Translations under genes and position numbers: made by a program
Part shown: positions 27,368-34,712 of the stretch, in pieces
How positions within the stretch are numbered: position 1 is the stretch's first letter
Layout of the letters: each line of letters begins with the position of its first letter
The notes under the pieces: generated by a model
The model's input: the letters and a program-made list of their open reading frames with translations, nothing else
Database searches by the model: none
Told to the model about the DNA's origin: nothing
Assembly: GCF_900104605.1 (NCBI RefSeq)
Contig: NZ_LT629960.1
Location: 1,798,001 to 1,862,000 of the forward strand
DNA: 64,000 bases
Direction: 5' to 3'
Origin: Tidjanibacter massiliensis
Lineage (GTDB): Bacteria > Bacteroidota > Bacteroidia > Bacteroidales > Rikenellaceae

Positions 27368-28783
27368 ATGTACGACGTAAAATCCAAAGTAGCCGAAGAG
27401 TTCATCGACGACGGCGAAATAGTAGAAACGATGGAATACGCGCGGGCCAACAGGCACAACCGCGCCCTGATAGAGCATATACTGGACAAGGCCGAAGCGG
27501 CGAAGGGCATCACCCACCGCGAAGCCGCCGTCCTGCTGGAATGCGACCTTCCCGACCTCAACGAACGGATGTTCGCACTGGCCCGCAGGCTCAAGGAGAG
27601 GATATACGGCAACCGAATCGTCATGTTCGCGCCGCTCTACCTCTCCAACTACTGCATCAACGGGTGCACCTACTGCCCCTACCATGCGAAGAACAAGACC
27701 ATGCTCCGCAAGCAACTCTCCCAAAAGGAGATAGAAACGGAAGTCATCGCCTTGCAAGACATGGGGCACAAACGGCTGGCGCTCGAAGCGGGCGAGCACC
27801 CGCTTAACTCCATCGAATACATTCTGGAGAGCATCCGCACCATCTACAACGTCAAGCACAAAAACGGAGCTATCCGCCGCGTGAACGTGAACATCGCCGC
27901 AACCACGGTGGAGAACTACCGGAAACTCGCCGAGGCGGGCATCGGCACCTACATCCTGTTTCAGGAGACCTACAACAAGGAGAACTACCAAAAGCTTCAC
28001 CCCTACGGTCCGAAAAGCAACTACGCCTACCACACCGAAGCGATGGACCGGGCGATGGAGGGGGGCATCGACGACGTGGGCATCGGAGTGCTGTTCGGCC
28101 TTACGAACTATCTCTACGACTTCATCGGTCTCATCATGCATGCCGAACACCTCGAAGCGGCGCACGGCGTGGGACCGCACACCATCAGCGTACCCCGTAT
28201 CTGCCCGGCCGACGACATCGACGTGGCCGACTTCGAGAATGCGCTCCCGGACGAAATCTTCCACAAGATAGTGGCCGTCATCCGCATCAGCGTACCTTAT
28301 ACGGGCATGATAATCTCCACGCGCGAAACGCAGTCCTCGCGTGAAAAGGTGCTCGAACTCGGCGTATCGCAGATTAGCGGCGGTTCCAACACCGCCGTGG
28401 GCGGGTACGACGAGGCCGACCGCAGCGAGGAGGATACGGCCCAGTTCGACGTGAGCGACCATCGCACGCTCGACCAGGTTATCGCATGGCTCATCGACCT
28501 GGGTTACGTGCCGAGCTTCTGCACGGCGTGCTACCGGCTGGGGCGCACGGGCGACCGTTTCATGTCGCTCGTCAAGACGGGCCAGATAGCCAACTGCTGC
28601 GCTCCCAACGCACTGATGACGCTCAAGGAGTATCTGGTGGATTACGCGTCGCCGCAGACGCGGCTCAAGGGCGAAGCGATGATAGCACGGGAGATGGCTA
28701 AGGTACCTAACGAAAAGGTGCGCACGAAGGCCACCGAGAATCTAGCAGCCATCGAACGGGGCGAACGCGATTTCCGCTTCTGA
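27368..28783 (+). CDS. hydG: [FeFe]-hydrogenase maturase HydG (tyrosine lyase, radical SAM)
   Basis: Cleaves tyrosine to supply CO and cyanide ligands for the H-cluster. The 471 residues hold the radical SAM motif CX3CX2C at Cys96, Cys100 and Cys103 (NYCINGCTYCPYHAKN) and the C-terminal second-cluster cysteines (SFCTACYRLGRTGD and ANCCAPNAL). The QISGGSNTAVGGY segment is typical. Length equals the family norm. hydF follows after 63 nt. Confidence 0.96.
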   Translation: MYDVKSKVAEEFIDDGEIVETMEYARANRHNRALIEHILDKAEAAKGITHREAAVLLECDLPDLNERMFALARRLKERIYGNRIVMFAPLYLSNYCINGCTYCPYHAKNKTMLRKQLSQKEIETEVIALQDMGHKRLALEAGEHPLNSIEYILESIRTIYNVKHKNGAIRRVNVNIAATTVENYRKLAEAGIGTYILFQETYNKENYQKLHPYGPKSNYAYHTEAMDRAMEGGIDDVGIGVLFGLTNYLYDFIGLIMHAEHLEAAHGVGPHTISVPRICPADDIDVADFENALPDEIFHKIVAVIRISVPYTGMIISTRETQSSREKVLELGVSQISGGSNTAVGGYDEADRSEEDTAQFDVSDHRTLDQVIAWLIDLGYVPSFCTACYRLGRTGDRFMSLVKTGQIANCCAPNALMTLKEYLVDYASPQTRLKGEAMIAREMAKVPNEKVRTKATENLAAIERGERDFRF

Positions 28784-28846
28784 CAGCTTGCCGCACAACC
28801 CTTTCCGCCAGTTGCCGGAAGGGAAAACGACGAAACGACTACGGAT

Positions 28847-30079
28847 ATGGAACAGACACCGAGAGCGAACAGAATACACATAGGCATCTACGGCCGGTGC
28901 AACAGCGGCAAATCGTCGCTCATCAACGCCATCACCGGCCAGCAGACGGCCGTGGTATCGGAGGTGGCCGGAACCACGACCGACACCGTAAACAAAAGCA
29001 TGGAACTTCCCGGCGTGGGCGCCGTGACCTTCATCGACACGGCCGGATTCGACGACACCGGCGAGCTGGGAGCGAAACGGCTCGAACAGACGCGCAAGGC
29101 CGCCGACCGGACGGACGTGGCCGTCATCGTCCACGCGGGAGGCGAACCCAGTGCCGAACGGGAGTGGATAGGACTCTTCGGCGAGCGGAACATTCCCGTA
29201 GTGCTCGTGCTCAACAAGGCCGACCTGCTGAACGACGAAGCCGCCGCAGTCTCGGCATTGCGTGCGGAGACCGGTATCAATCCGATAGCGGTGAGTGCCC
29301 TGACCGGCAAGGGTATCGGGGAACTCATCGCGGCGATAGCCGAAGCCGGACGGGGCGCGACGGACGAGGTCTCCATCACGGGCAATCTCGCCGGGCCTGG
29401 CGACGTGGTGATGCTCGTCATGCCGCAGGATGCCCAGGCTCCGAAGGGCAGGCTCATCCTGCCGCAGGTACAGACCATCCGGGAACTGCTCGACAAGGGA
29501 TGCACGGTCATAAGCTGCGTTCCGGAAGGGATGCGCCGCAGCCTCGATGCGCTGTCCGCACCGCCGAAGCTGGTCATCACCGACTCGCAGGCCTTCGCCA
29601 CGGTCAGTGCCCTGACACCGCCCGAAAGCCTGCTCACCTCCTTCTCCGTCCTTTTCGCCAATTACAAGGGCGACATCCGCGCCTTTATGGAAGGGGCGGC
29701 GGCGATAGACCGCCTGACGGAACAGTCGCGGGTACTGATAGCCGAAGCGTGCACCCACGCCCCGGCAACGGAGGACATCGGACGCGTCAAGATTCCGCGC
29801 CTGCTGCGCAAACGGATAGGCGAAGGGCTCGCGGTGGATATCGTCGCAGGAGCCGATTTTCCGAAAGACCTCTCCCGCTACGACCTGGTCATCCACTGCG
29901 GAGCCTGCATGTTCAACCGCCGCCACGTCCTCTCGCGCCTCGCCCTGGCTTCGGCGCAGCACATACCCATGACCAATTACGGCATCACGATAGCTCACCT
30001 GACGGGCATTCTCGACCGGGTGGTCTATCCGGGAATGGAAGGCCGGCCGCAGGGAACGGACACGGCCGCGACCGCATGA
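28847..30079 (+). CDS. hydF: [FeFe]-hydrogenase maturation GTPase HydF
   Basis: Scaffold GTPase that delivers the 2Fe precursor to apo-HydA. The 410 residues start with a GTPase domain: P-loop GRCNSGKSS (16-24), G2/G3 (AGTTTD, DTAGFDD), and NKAD. The C-terminal part carries the cluster ligands (ACTHAP and HCGACMFNRR). With hydE and hydG this completes the maturation set. A small secreted protein gene begins 27 nt downstream and is probably on the same transcript. Confidence 0.96.
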   Translation: MEQTPRANRIHIGIYGRCNSGKSSLINAITGQQTAVVSEVAGTTTDTVNKSMELPGVGAVTFIDTAGFDDTGELGAKRLEQTRKAADRTDVAVIVHAGGEPSAEREWIGLFGERNIPVVLVLNKADLLNDEAAAVSALRAETGINPIAVSALTGKGIGELIAAIAEAGRGATDEVSITGNLAGPGDVVMLVMPQDAQAPKGRLILPQVQTIRELLDKGCTVISCVPEGMRRSLDALSAPPKLVITDSQAFATVSALTPPESLLTSFSVLFANYKGDIRAFMEGAAAIDRLTEQSRVLIAEACTHAPATEDIGRVKIPRLLRKRIGEGLAVDIVAGADFPKDLSRYDLVIHCGACMFNRRHVLSRLALASAQHIPMTNYGITIAHLTGILDRVVYPGMEGRPQGTDTAATA

Positions 30080-30106
30080 CGATACATGTTTTAAAGTTCT
30101 GATACG

Positions 30107-30658
30107 ATGAAGAGACTCCTTTTACTCTTTGCAATGGCCGCCCTGACGCTGCCCCGGGCCGCAGCGCAGGATTCGCTGAATGCAGAACAGCAGGCCCTGC
30201 GTTCCGAGCTGTACGAATTCCTGAAAGGCGAAGGCTATCTCCCCGAAATAGACGGGGACGGCGACATCGCCTTTAAGGCGGAGGGAGAAATGCACTGGAT
30301 AACGGTCAGCAGTGCAGACTCCTCTCCCTTCTTCGTCACCGTCATACGGAGCGCCCCCTATGTGGAGAACTACGATTACGACCGGGTGCTGCATGCGGCC
30401 GACGAACTCAACCTCTACAAAACGGTCAAGGTGGAGGCCAACGATGGTTTCGCCGTCATCAAAAGCTCTATGTATCTCCGCCGTGCCGCCGCCTTTGAAA
30501 ATGTGTTCCCAAAACTGCTCGAAGTCATGGACGACGCATATGAAGACTTCATCCGGGAATATGAAAATACCCGGATGTGCGGAGAAGAGAGGGCGGACGC
30601 AGCGGATGAAGAGGCCGATTCGGAGGAGTTCGACGACTGGTTGTGGTGGCTGCTATAA
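30107..30658 (+). CDS. Secreted YbjN-like protein, tandem copy 1
   Basis: 183 residues with a signal peptide (MKRLLLLFAMAALTLPRAAA). The mature domain (LYEFLKGEGYLPEIDGDGDI, then a hydrophobic beta-rich segment and a helical KLLEVMDDAYEDFIREYEN) resembles the YbjN/type III secretion chaperone-like fold; this is fold-level inference. A 30-residue acidic, Trp-ending tail (EEFDDWLWWLL) is absent from copy 2. It is nearly identical to copy 2 over the first 60 residues, including the DNA just before the ATG, so the duplication is recent. Confidence 0.75.
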   Translation: MKRLLLLFAMAALTLPRAAAQDSLNAEQQALRSELYEFLKGEGYLPEIDGDGDIAFKAEGEMHWITVSSADSSPFFVTVIRSAPYVENYDYDRVLHAADELNLYKTVKVEANDGFAVIKSSMYLRRAAAFENVFPKLLEVMDDAYEDFIREYENTRMCGEERADAADEEADSEEFDDWLWWLL

Positions 30659-30738
30659 CAGCGACTCGTCCGCCTGTACATGCCGCACAAGCAGTTCGTC
30701 AGACATCCAATTGATTGTACGTTAAAAGTTCCGATACG

Positions 30739-31221
30739 ATGAAGAGACTCCTTTTACTCTTTGCAATGGCCGCCCTGACGCTGCCCCGGGCCGCAGCGCA
30801 GGATTCGCTGAATGCAGAACAGCAGGCCCTGCGTTCCGAGCTGTACGACTTCCTGAAAGGCGAAGGCTATCTCCCCGAAATAGACGGGGACGGCGACATC
30901 GCCTTCAAGGCAGAAGGGGCCAAACACTGGATAACGGTCAGCAACGTGGACTCCTCGCCCTTCTTCGTCACCGTCATGCGAGGCGCTCCCTATGTGGAGG
31001 ATTACGACTACGACCGGGTATTGCATGCAGCCGACGAACTCAATCTTTACAAAACGGCCAAGGTGGAGGCTTATGACGGTTTCGCCGTCATCAAGAGCTC
31101 CATGTACCTCCGTGATGCCGAAGATTTCACGGATGTGTTTCCGAAGCTGCTGGAGGTGATGGACGACCTTTACGACGACTTCCTTTACGAGTACGAAAAC
31201 GCCACGCTCTGCGGCGAATAG
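30739..31221 (+). CDS. Secreted YbjN-like protein, tandem copy 2
   Basis: 160 residues from the ATG at 30739 (the frame opens eight codons earlier, but this start matches copy 1). Signal peptide identical to copy 1. The domain is the same YbjN-like module and ends ...FLYEYENATLCGE without the acidic tail of copy 1. The repeat period is 632 bp (30107 to 30739). The copies diverge in the second half (for example RDAEDFTDVF against RRAAAFENVF), suggesting some functional separation. Located between the hydrogenase maturases and the regulatory pair. Confidence 0.75.
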   Translation: MKRLLLLFAMAALTLPRAAAQDSLNAEQQALRSELYDFLKGEGYLPEIDGDGDIAFKAEGAKHWITVSNVDSSPFFVTVMRGAPYVEDYDYDRVLHAADELNLYKTAKVEAYDGFAVIKSSMYLRDAEDFTDVFPKLLEVMDDLYDDFLYEYENATLCGE

Positions 31222-31402
31222 TCCCGACCCGTTAATGCACGGACCTTCATCGGCCCGGAACGACGACCTGCGGGGAGTGGACAGGACAAAAACGGCTCGG
31301 CAAAGGTACGGCAATGCCGGCCGGACACACGCCCGGCAACACCACCCGACGGACGGCATATCCGGAGAGGTGCTGCCCCGGACACAAGCGAACAGGAACG
31401 AA

Positions 31403-31735
31403 ATGAAACTTCACGAAGTGGCCGAACGGCTCGGCATGGAAATACTCGTACCCGGCAATGGACTGCAGCAACAGGTGACGGGAGGCTGTACGGCCGACCT
31501 GCCGAGCGAAGCACTGGGGCGCCTCGCCGCCGGAACGGTATGGATAACCTCCCGGGTACACCGCAACGCCATCGCGGTGGCCGCGCTCAGGAGGGCTGCC
31601 GGCATCGTCCTGACGAACGGCGTACGCCCCGACAACGAATGCCTCCGATTGGCCGAAACGGAAGGAGTCGCTCTCCTCGCAACCCTCCTCTCCCCTTTCG
31701 AAGCTTCGGGCAGAATATACGAACTGCTCCGATGA
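31403..31735 (+). CDS. DRTGG-domain protein of the hydrogenase locus
   Basis: 110-residue protein made of a single DRTGG domain: VTGGCTADLPSEALGRLAAG, WITSRVHRNAIAVAALRRA, GIVLTNGVRPDNECLRLAET, LLSPFEASGRIYELL. DRTGG domains occur in proteins linked to nucleotide or phosphate sensing, and stand-alone copies recur in clostridial and Thermotoga-type electron-bifurcating hydrogenase operons (from knowledge of those loci). Its stop codon overlaps the start of the HATPase gene (ATGA), so the two are translationally coupled. The in-frame start at 31235 gives an unrelated Arg-rich extension and was rejected. Biochemical role is unknown. Confidence 0.85.
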   Translation: MKLHEVAERLGMEILVPGNGLQQQVTGGCTADLPSEALGRLAAGTVWITSRVHRNAIAVAALRRAAGIVLTNGVRPDNECLRLAETEGVALLATLLSPFEASGRIYELLR

Positions 31736-32286
31736 CGGACATCGCCTTCCATATCACCGACCTGGCAGCGAACAGCCTCCGTGCCGGCGCCGATGCAATC
31801 GACATCGCCCTGTCGCTCGACGGAACACAACTGGAACTCGCCGTCACCGACAACGGCTGCGGCATGGCTCCGGAAGCGGTCGGACGGGCATTCGACCCCT
31901 TCTATACGACACGCACCACACGCCGGACAGGTCTGGGGCTGCCGTTTCTGCTCCAAAGCGCCGAAGGCTGCGGCGGCAGTGCGGCGATACGCTCCGTACC
32001 GGGCAAAGGTACCTGTGTCCGGGCACTCTTCATGACCGACCACCCCGACTCTCCTCCGGCGGGCGACCTCGCCGAGACATTGATGCAAATCATGGCAGGC
32101 AATCCGGGAACCGCCTTCACCCTCACCCTGCGGTGCGGAACGAAAGCGGCCGGCCTCTCGACAACGGAACTCTCCGACGCACTCGGAAGCGTACCCCTGC
32201 GGCTGCCGGATGCGGCCGTCCCGGTATGCAACGCCGTCGCCGCACTCCTCGTCCGGATTTTCGGGAACGGCCGATACCGCTTATAA
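31732..32286 (+). CDS. HATPase-domain (anti-sigma/histidine-kinase-like) ATP-binding protein
   Basis: 184 residues from the ATG at 31732. It is a GHKL ATPase domain: N-box-like DLAANSLRAGADAI, G1 box VTDNGCGM (40-45), and G2 box GLGLPFLL. There is no His-containing dimerisation domain and no receiver, so it cannot be a complete sensor kinase. The C-terminal 80 residues are unassigned. Overlaps the DRTGG gene by 4 nt. Similar pairs accompany HydABC genes in anaerobic Firmicutes, so a regulatory or assembly role for the hydrogenase is plausible but unproven. Confidence 0.8.
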   Translation: MTDIAFHITDLAANSLRAGADAIDIALSLDGTQLELAVTDNGCGMAPEAVGRAFDPFYTTRTTRRTGLGLPFLLQSAEGCGGSAAIRSVPGKGTCVRALFMTDHPDSPPAGDLAETLMQIMAGNPGTAFTLTLRCGTKAAGLSTTELSDALGSVPLRLPDAAVPVCNAVAALLVRIFGNGRYRL

Positions 32287-32289
32287 TAT

Positions 32290-32306
32290 CGGCCGTTTTT
32301 CGGCCG
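32290..32306 (+). repeat. Short hairpin after the HATPase gene
   Basis: CGGCCG, a 5-nt T loop, then CGGCCG again. A weak terminator or attenuator candidate just before the hydABC promoter. Confidence 0.35.
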
Positions 32307-32375
32307 AACGGTTACGCATCGTCCGTTTTCCGCCGATTTTCATAACAACTTTTTGCTATTTTCGAGGGAAAATCC

Positions 32376-32395
32376 TTTGTTATTCCCATAACAAA
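32376..32395. promoter_or_regulatory. Rex-box-like palindrome over the hydABC -33 element
   Basis: TTTGTTAT-TCCC-ATAACAAA is a perfect 8-bp inverted repeat. Its core, TTGTTA-N6-TAACAA, is identical to the outer bases of the published Rex operator consensus TTGTTAA-N4-TTAACAA. It covers the -33 TTTG, so binding would block RNA polymerase. Rex releases DNA when NADH is high, which fits an NADH-consuming hydrogenase. The regulator gene itself is not in the window. Confidence 0.65.
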
Positions 32396-32407
32396 TGATT
32401 AGTTTTG
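32376..32407 (+). promoter_or_regulatory. Promoter of the hydABC operon
   Basis: TTTG (32376-32379), a 20-nt spacer and TAGTTTTG (32400-32407) make a near-perfect Bacteroidota promoter. The first gene of the operon starts at 32475, giving a leader of about 65 nt. Confidence 0.75.
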
Positions 32408-32474
32408 TCTGTAAGGAAAAGGCAGGCCGCGGCGGCCGCCATTCTGAATGCTACCTATAACTTTTTAAATTGTA

Positions 32475-32867
32475 ATGACTAAAGTAGAATCCCTCGACGC
32501 ACTTAAACAGATGCGCGAAAGGTTGCGCTCGGATATGAACATCCGGGAGAACAGCAACCATCCCGAAGACCTCCCGCAAATCAGAATCTCGATGGGAACC
32601 TGCGGCATCGCCGCCGGAGCCAAAGAGGTGATGTCCCGGTTCATCTCCGAACTCCGGGCACGGAACGTGGATGCGGTGGTGACACAGACCGACTGCATGG
32701 GCCACTGCGAAGCGGAACCGACCGTGGAAATCACCCTGCCGGGCAGGGAACCCGTCCTGTACGGAGACGTCACTCCCGACCGCGTGGCGGCAATCATCGA
32801 CAAGTACATCCGCAACGGGCAGCCCGCCGAAGGCATCATCGCGGCCGGCCCCGCCACAGCGGTGTAA
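32475..32867 (+). CDS. [2Fe-2S] ferredoxin-like (thioredoxin-fold) subunit of the hydrogenase operon
   Basis: 130-residue thioredoxin-fold iron-sulfur protein. Visible cysteines are Cys43 (MGTCGIAAGA), Cys74 and Cys78 (TDCMGHCEAEP); as I recall, this three-cysteine pattern is typical of the small ferredoxin-like protein that precedes NuoF-type subunits in clostridial hydrogenase operons, so it is not read as a defect. The C-terminus (VLYGDVTPDRVAAIIDKYI) is also standard. It is the first gene of the hydABC transcript, 34 nt before hydB. Confidence 0.87.
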   Translation: MTKVESLDALKQMRERLRSDMNIRENSNHPEDLPQIRISMGTCGIAAGAKEVMSRFISELRARNVDAVVTQTDCMGHCEAEPTVEITLPGREPVLYGDVTPDRVAAIIDKYIRNGQPAEGIIAAGPATAV

Positions 32868-32901
32868 GTTTCCAATCCGACAAACTTCCAAGAACAGCGC
32901 A

Positions 32902-34692
32902 ATGGCACAATTCAGCAACTACATACTGGTGTGCGGCGGCACAGGCTGCCGTGCATCGCACAGCGAACACATCATAACCGCCCTCCGGAAAGAGCTCGAC
33001 GAGGCGGGACTGTCAGACCAGGTGCAGGTGATACGCACCGGCTGCTTCGGCTTCTGCGAACAGGGGCCCATCGTCAAGACGGTGCCCGACAATACCTTCT
33101 ACGTATCGGTCAAACCGGAAGACGCCGAGGCCATCGTCCGCGAACACATCATTAAGGGACGCAAGGTGGAGCGCCTGCTCTATGTCGCCCCCGACACGGG
33201 CCGACACGTCTCCGACTCCAAGCACATGGAGTTCTATAAACCCCAGGTCCGCATCGCCCTGCGCAACTGCGGCTTCATCGACCCGGAGAACATCAACGAA
33301 TACATCGCCCGCGACGGTTACGCCGCCCTGGGCAAGGTACTTGAGATGCGACCGGAGGAGGTCATCCGCGAGATTATGGACTCCGGACTGCGCGGCCGCG
33401 GCGGCGGCGGTTTCCCTACGGGACTCAAATGGAAAATCACCCGCGAGGTGCAGGCCGACCAGAAATACGTCGTCTGCAATGCCGACGAAGGCGACCCGGG
33501 GGCTTTCATGGACCGCTCGATACTCGAAGGCGACCCCCACTCCATCATCGAAGCCATGGCCATCAACGGCTACTGCACGGGAGCCTCGAAAGGCATGATA
33601 TACATCCGCGCGGAGTATCCGCTGGCTATCCACCGGCTCGAAGTGGCCATCGCACAGGCGCGGGAGTACGGCCTGCTGGGCGACGACATCATGGGTACGG
33701 GTTTCTCTTTCGACATCGAGATACGCTACGGTGCAGGGGCGTTCGTCTGCGGCGAGGAGACGGCGCTCATCCACTCCATGGAAGGCAAGCGCGGCGAACC
33801 GACCGTCAAGCCCCCCTTCCCCAGCGAGTCGGGTTACAAGGGGCAGCCTACCAACGTGAACAACGTGGAGACCTACGCCAACATCCCGCCCATCATCCTG
33901 CGGGGAGCGAAATGGTTCTCCTCCATCGGTACGGAGAAGAGCAAGGGGACGAAAGTGTTCGCCCTCGCGGGCAAGGTCAACAACGTCGGTCTCATCGAAG
34001 TCCCCATGGGCACCACCCTGCGGGAAGTGATATTCGACATCGGCGGCGGCATCAAGAACGGCAAGAAGTTCAAGGCCGTCCAGACCGGCGGCCCGTCAGG
34101 CGGCTGCCTCACCGAGAAGCACCTCGACACCCCCATCGATTACGACAACCTGCTCGCCAGCGGTTCCATGATGGGTTCGGGCGGCATGATAGTGATGGAC
34201 GAGGACGACTGCATGGTCTCTGTGGCCAAATTCTATCTCGAATTCACCGTCGAGGAGTCCTGCGGCAAGTGCACGCCCTGTCGCATCGGAAACAAACGCC
34301 TGCTGGAGATACTCGACCGGATAACCAAAGGCAAAGGCACCGAGGAGGACCTCACGGAACTCAAGAACCTCGCGGGCGTCATCCGGGACTCCTCCCTGTG
34401 CGCACTGGGGCAGACTGCCCCGAACCCCGTTCTCTCCACGATGGACAACTTCTGGGACGAATACGTGGCGCACGTACGCGACAAATCGTGTCCCGCACAC
34501 CAGTGCCGCGACCTGATGAGCTACGTCATCGACCCGAAGGTCTGCAAAGGGTGTTCGCTCTGTTCGCGGGTATGTCCCACGAACGCCATCAGCGGGGTAC
34601 TCAAACAGCCCTATTCGATAGACCAGACGGTCTGCATCAAGTGCGGCACCTGTATGGACAAATGTAAATTCGGCGCTATCAGCGTAAGGTAA
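32902..34692 (+). CDS. hydB: Electron-bifurcating hydrogenase subunit HydB (NuoF-like)
   Basis: NADH- and FMN-binding subunit of the trimeric bifurcating hydrogenase. The 596 residues run: N-terminal 2Fe-2S thioredoxin-like domain (Cys11, Cys16, Cys48, Cys52), the NuoF core with the glycine-rich FMN/NADH site GRGGGGFPTGLKW and CGEETALIHSMEGKRGEP, the 4Fe-4S site ESCGKCTPCRIG with a later Cys in SSLCALGQ, and two C-terminal 4Fe-4S ferredoxin motifs (CKGCSLCSRVCP and CIKCGTCMDKC). This layout matches HydB of HydABC enzymes. hydA follows after 20 nt. Confidence 0.95.
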   Translation: MAQFSNYILVCGGTGCRASHSEHIITALRKELDEAGLSDQVQVIRTGCFGFCEQGPIVKTVPDNTFYVSVKPEDAEAIVREHIIKGRKVERLLYVAPDTGRHVSDSKHMEFYKPQVRIALRNCGFIDPENINEYIARDGYAALGKVLEMRPEEVIREIMDSGLRGRGGGGFPTGLKWKITREVQADQKYVVCNADEGDPGAFMDRSILEGDPHSIIEAMAINGYCTGASKGMIYIRAEYPLAIHRLEVAIAQAREYGLLGDDIMGTGFSFDIEIRYGAGAFVCGEETALIHSMEGKRGEPTVKPPFPSESGYKGQPTNVNNVETYANIPPIILRGAKWFSSIGTEKSKGTKVFALAGKVNNVGLIEVPMGTTLREVIFDIGGGIKNGKKFKAVQTGGPSGGCLTEKHLDTPIDYDNLLASGSMMGSGGMIVMDEDDCMVSVAKFYLEFTVEESCGKCTPCRIGNKRLLEILDRITKGKGTEEDLTELKNLAGVIRDSSLCALGQTAPNPVLSTMDNFWDEYVAHVRDKSCPAHQCRDLMSYVIDPKVCKGCSLCSRVCPTNAISGVLKQPYSIDQTVCIKCGTCMDKCKFGAISVR

Positions 34693-34712
34693 ATCTTGAG
34701 AGACAATTCAGC

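Noticed and set aside
30107-31221. Repeat array or CRISPR-like structure
   Set aside because: The repeated segments are two homologous coding sequences with a 632-bp period, not short spaced repeats.
32475-32867. Possible loss of a cluster ligand in the 3-cysteine ferredoxin-like protein
   Set aside because: As I recall, the MxTCGIAAGA...CxGxC pattern with three cysteines is normal for this small subunit in other hydrogenase operons, so it is not a lesion.
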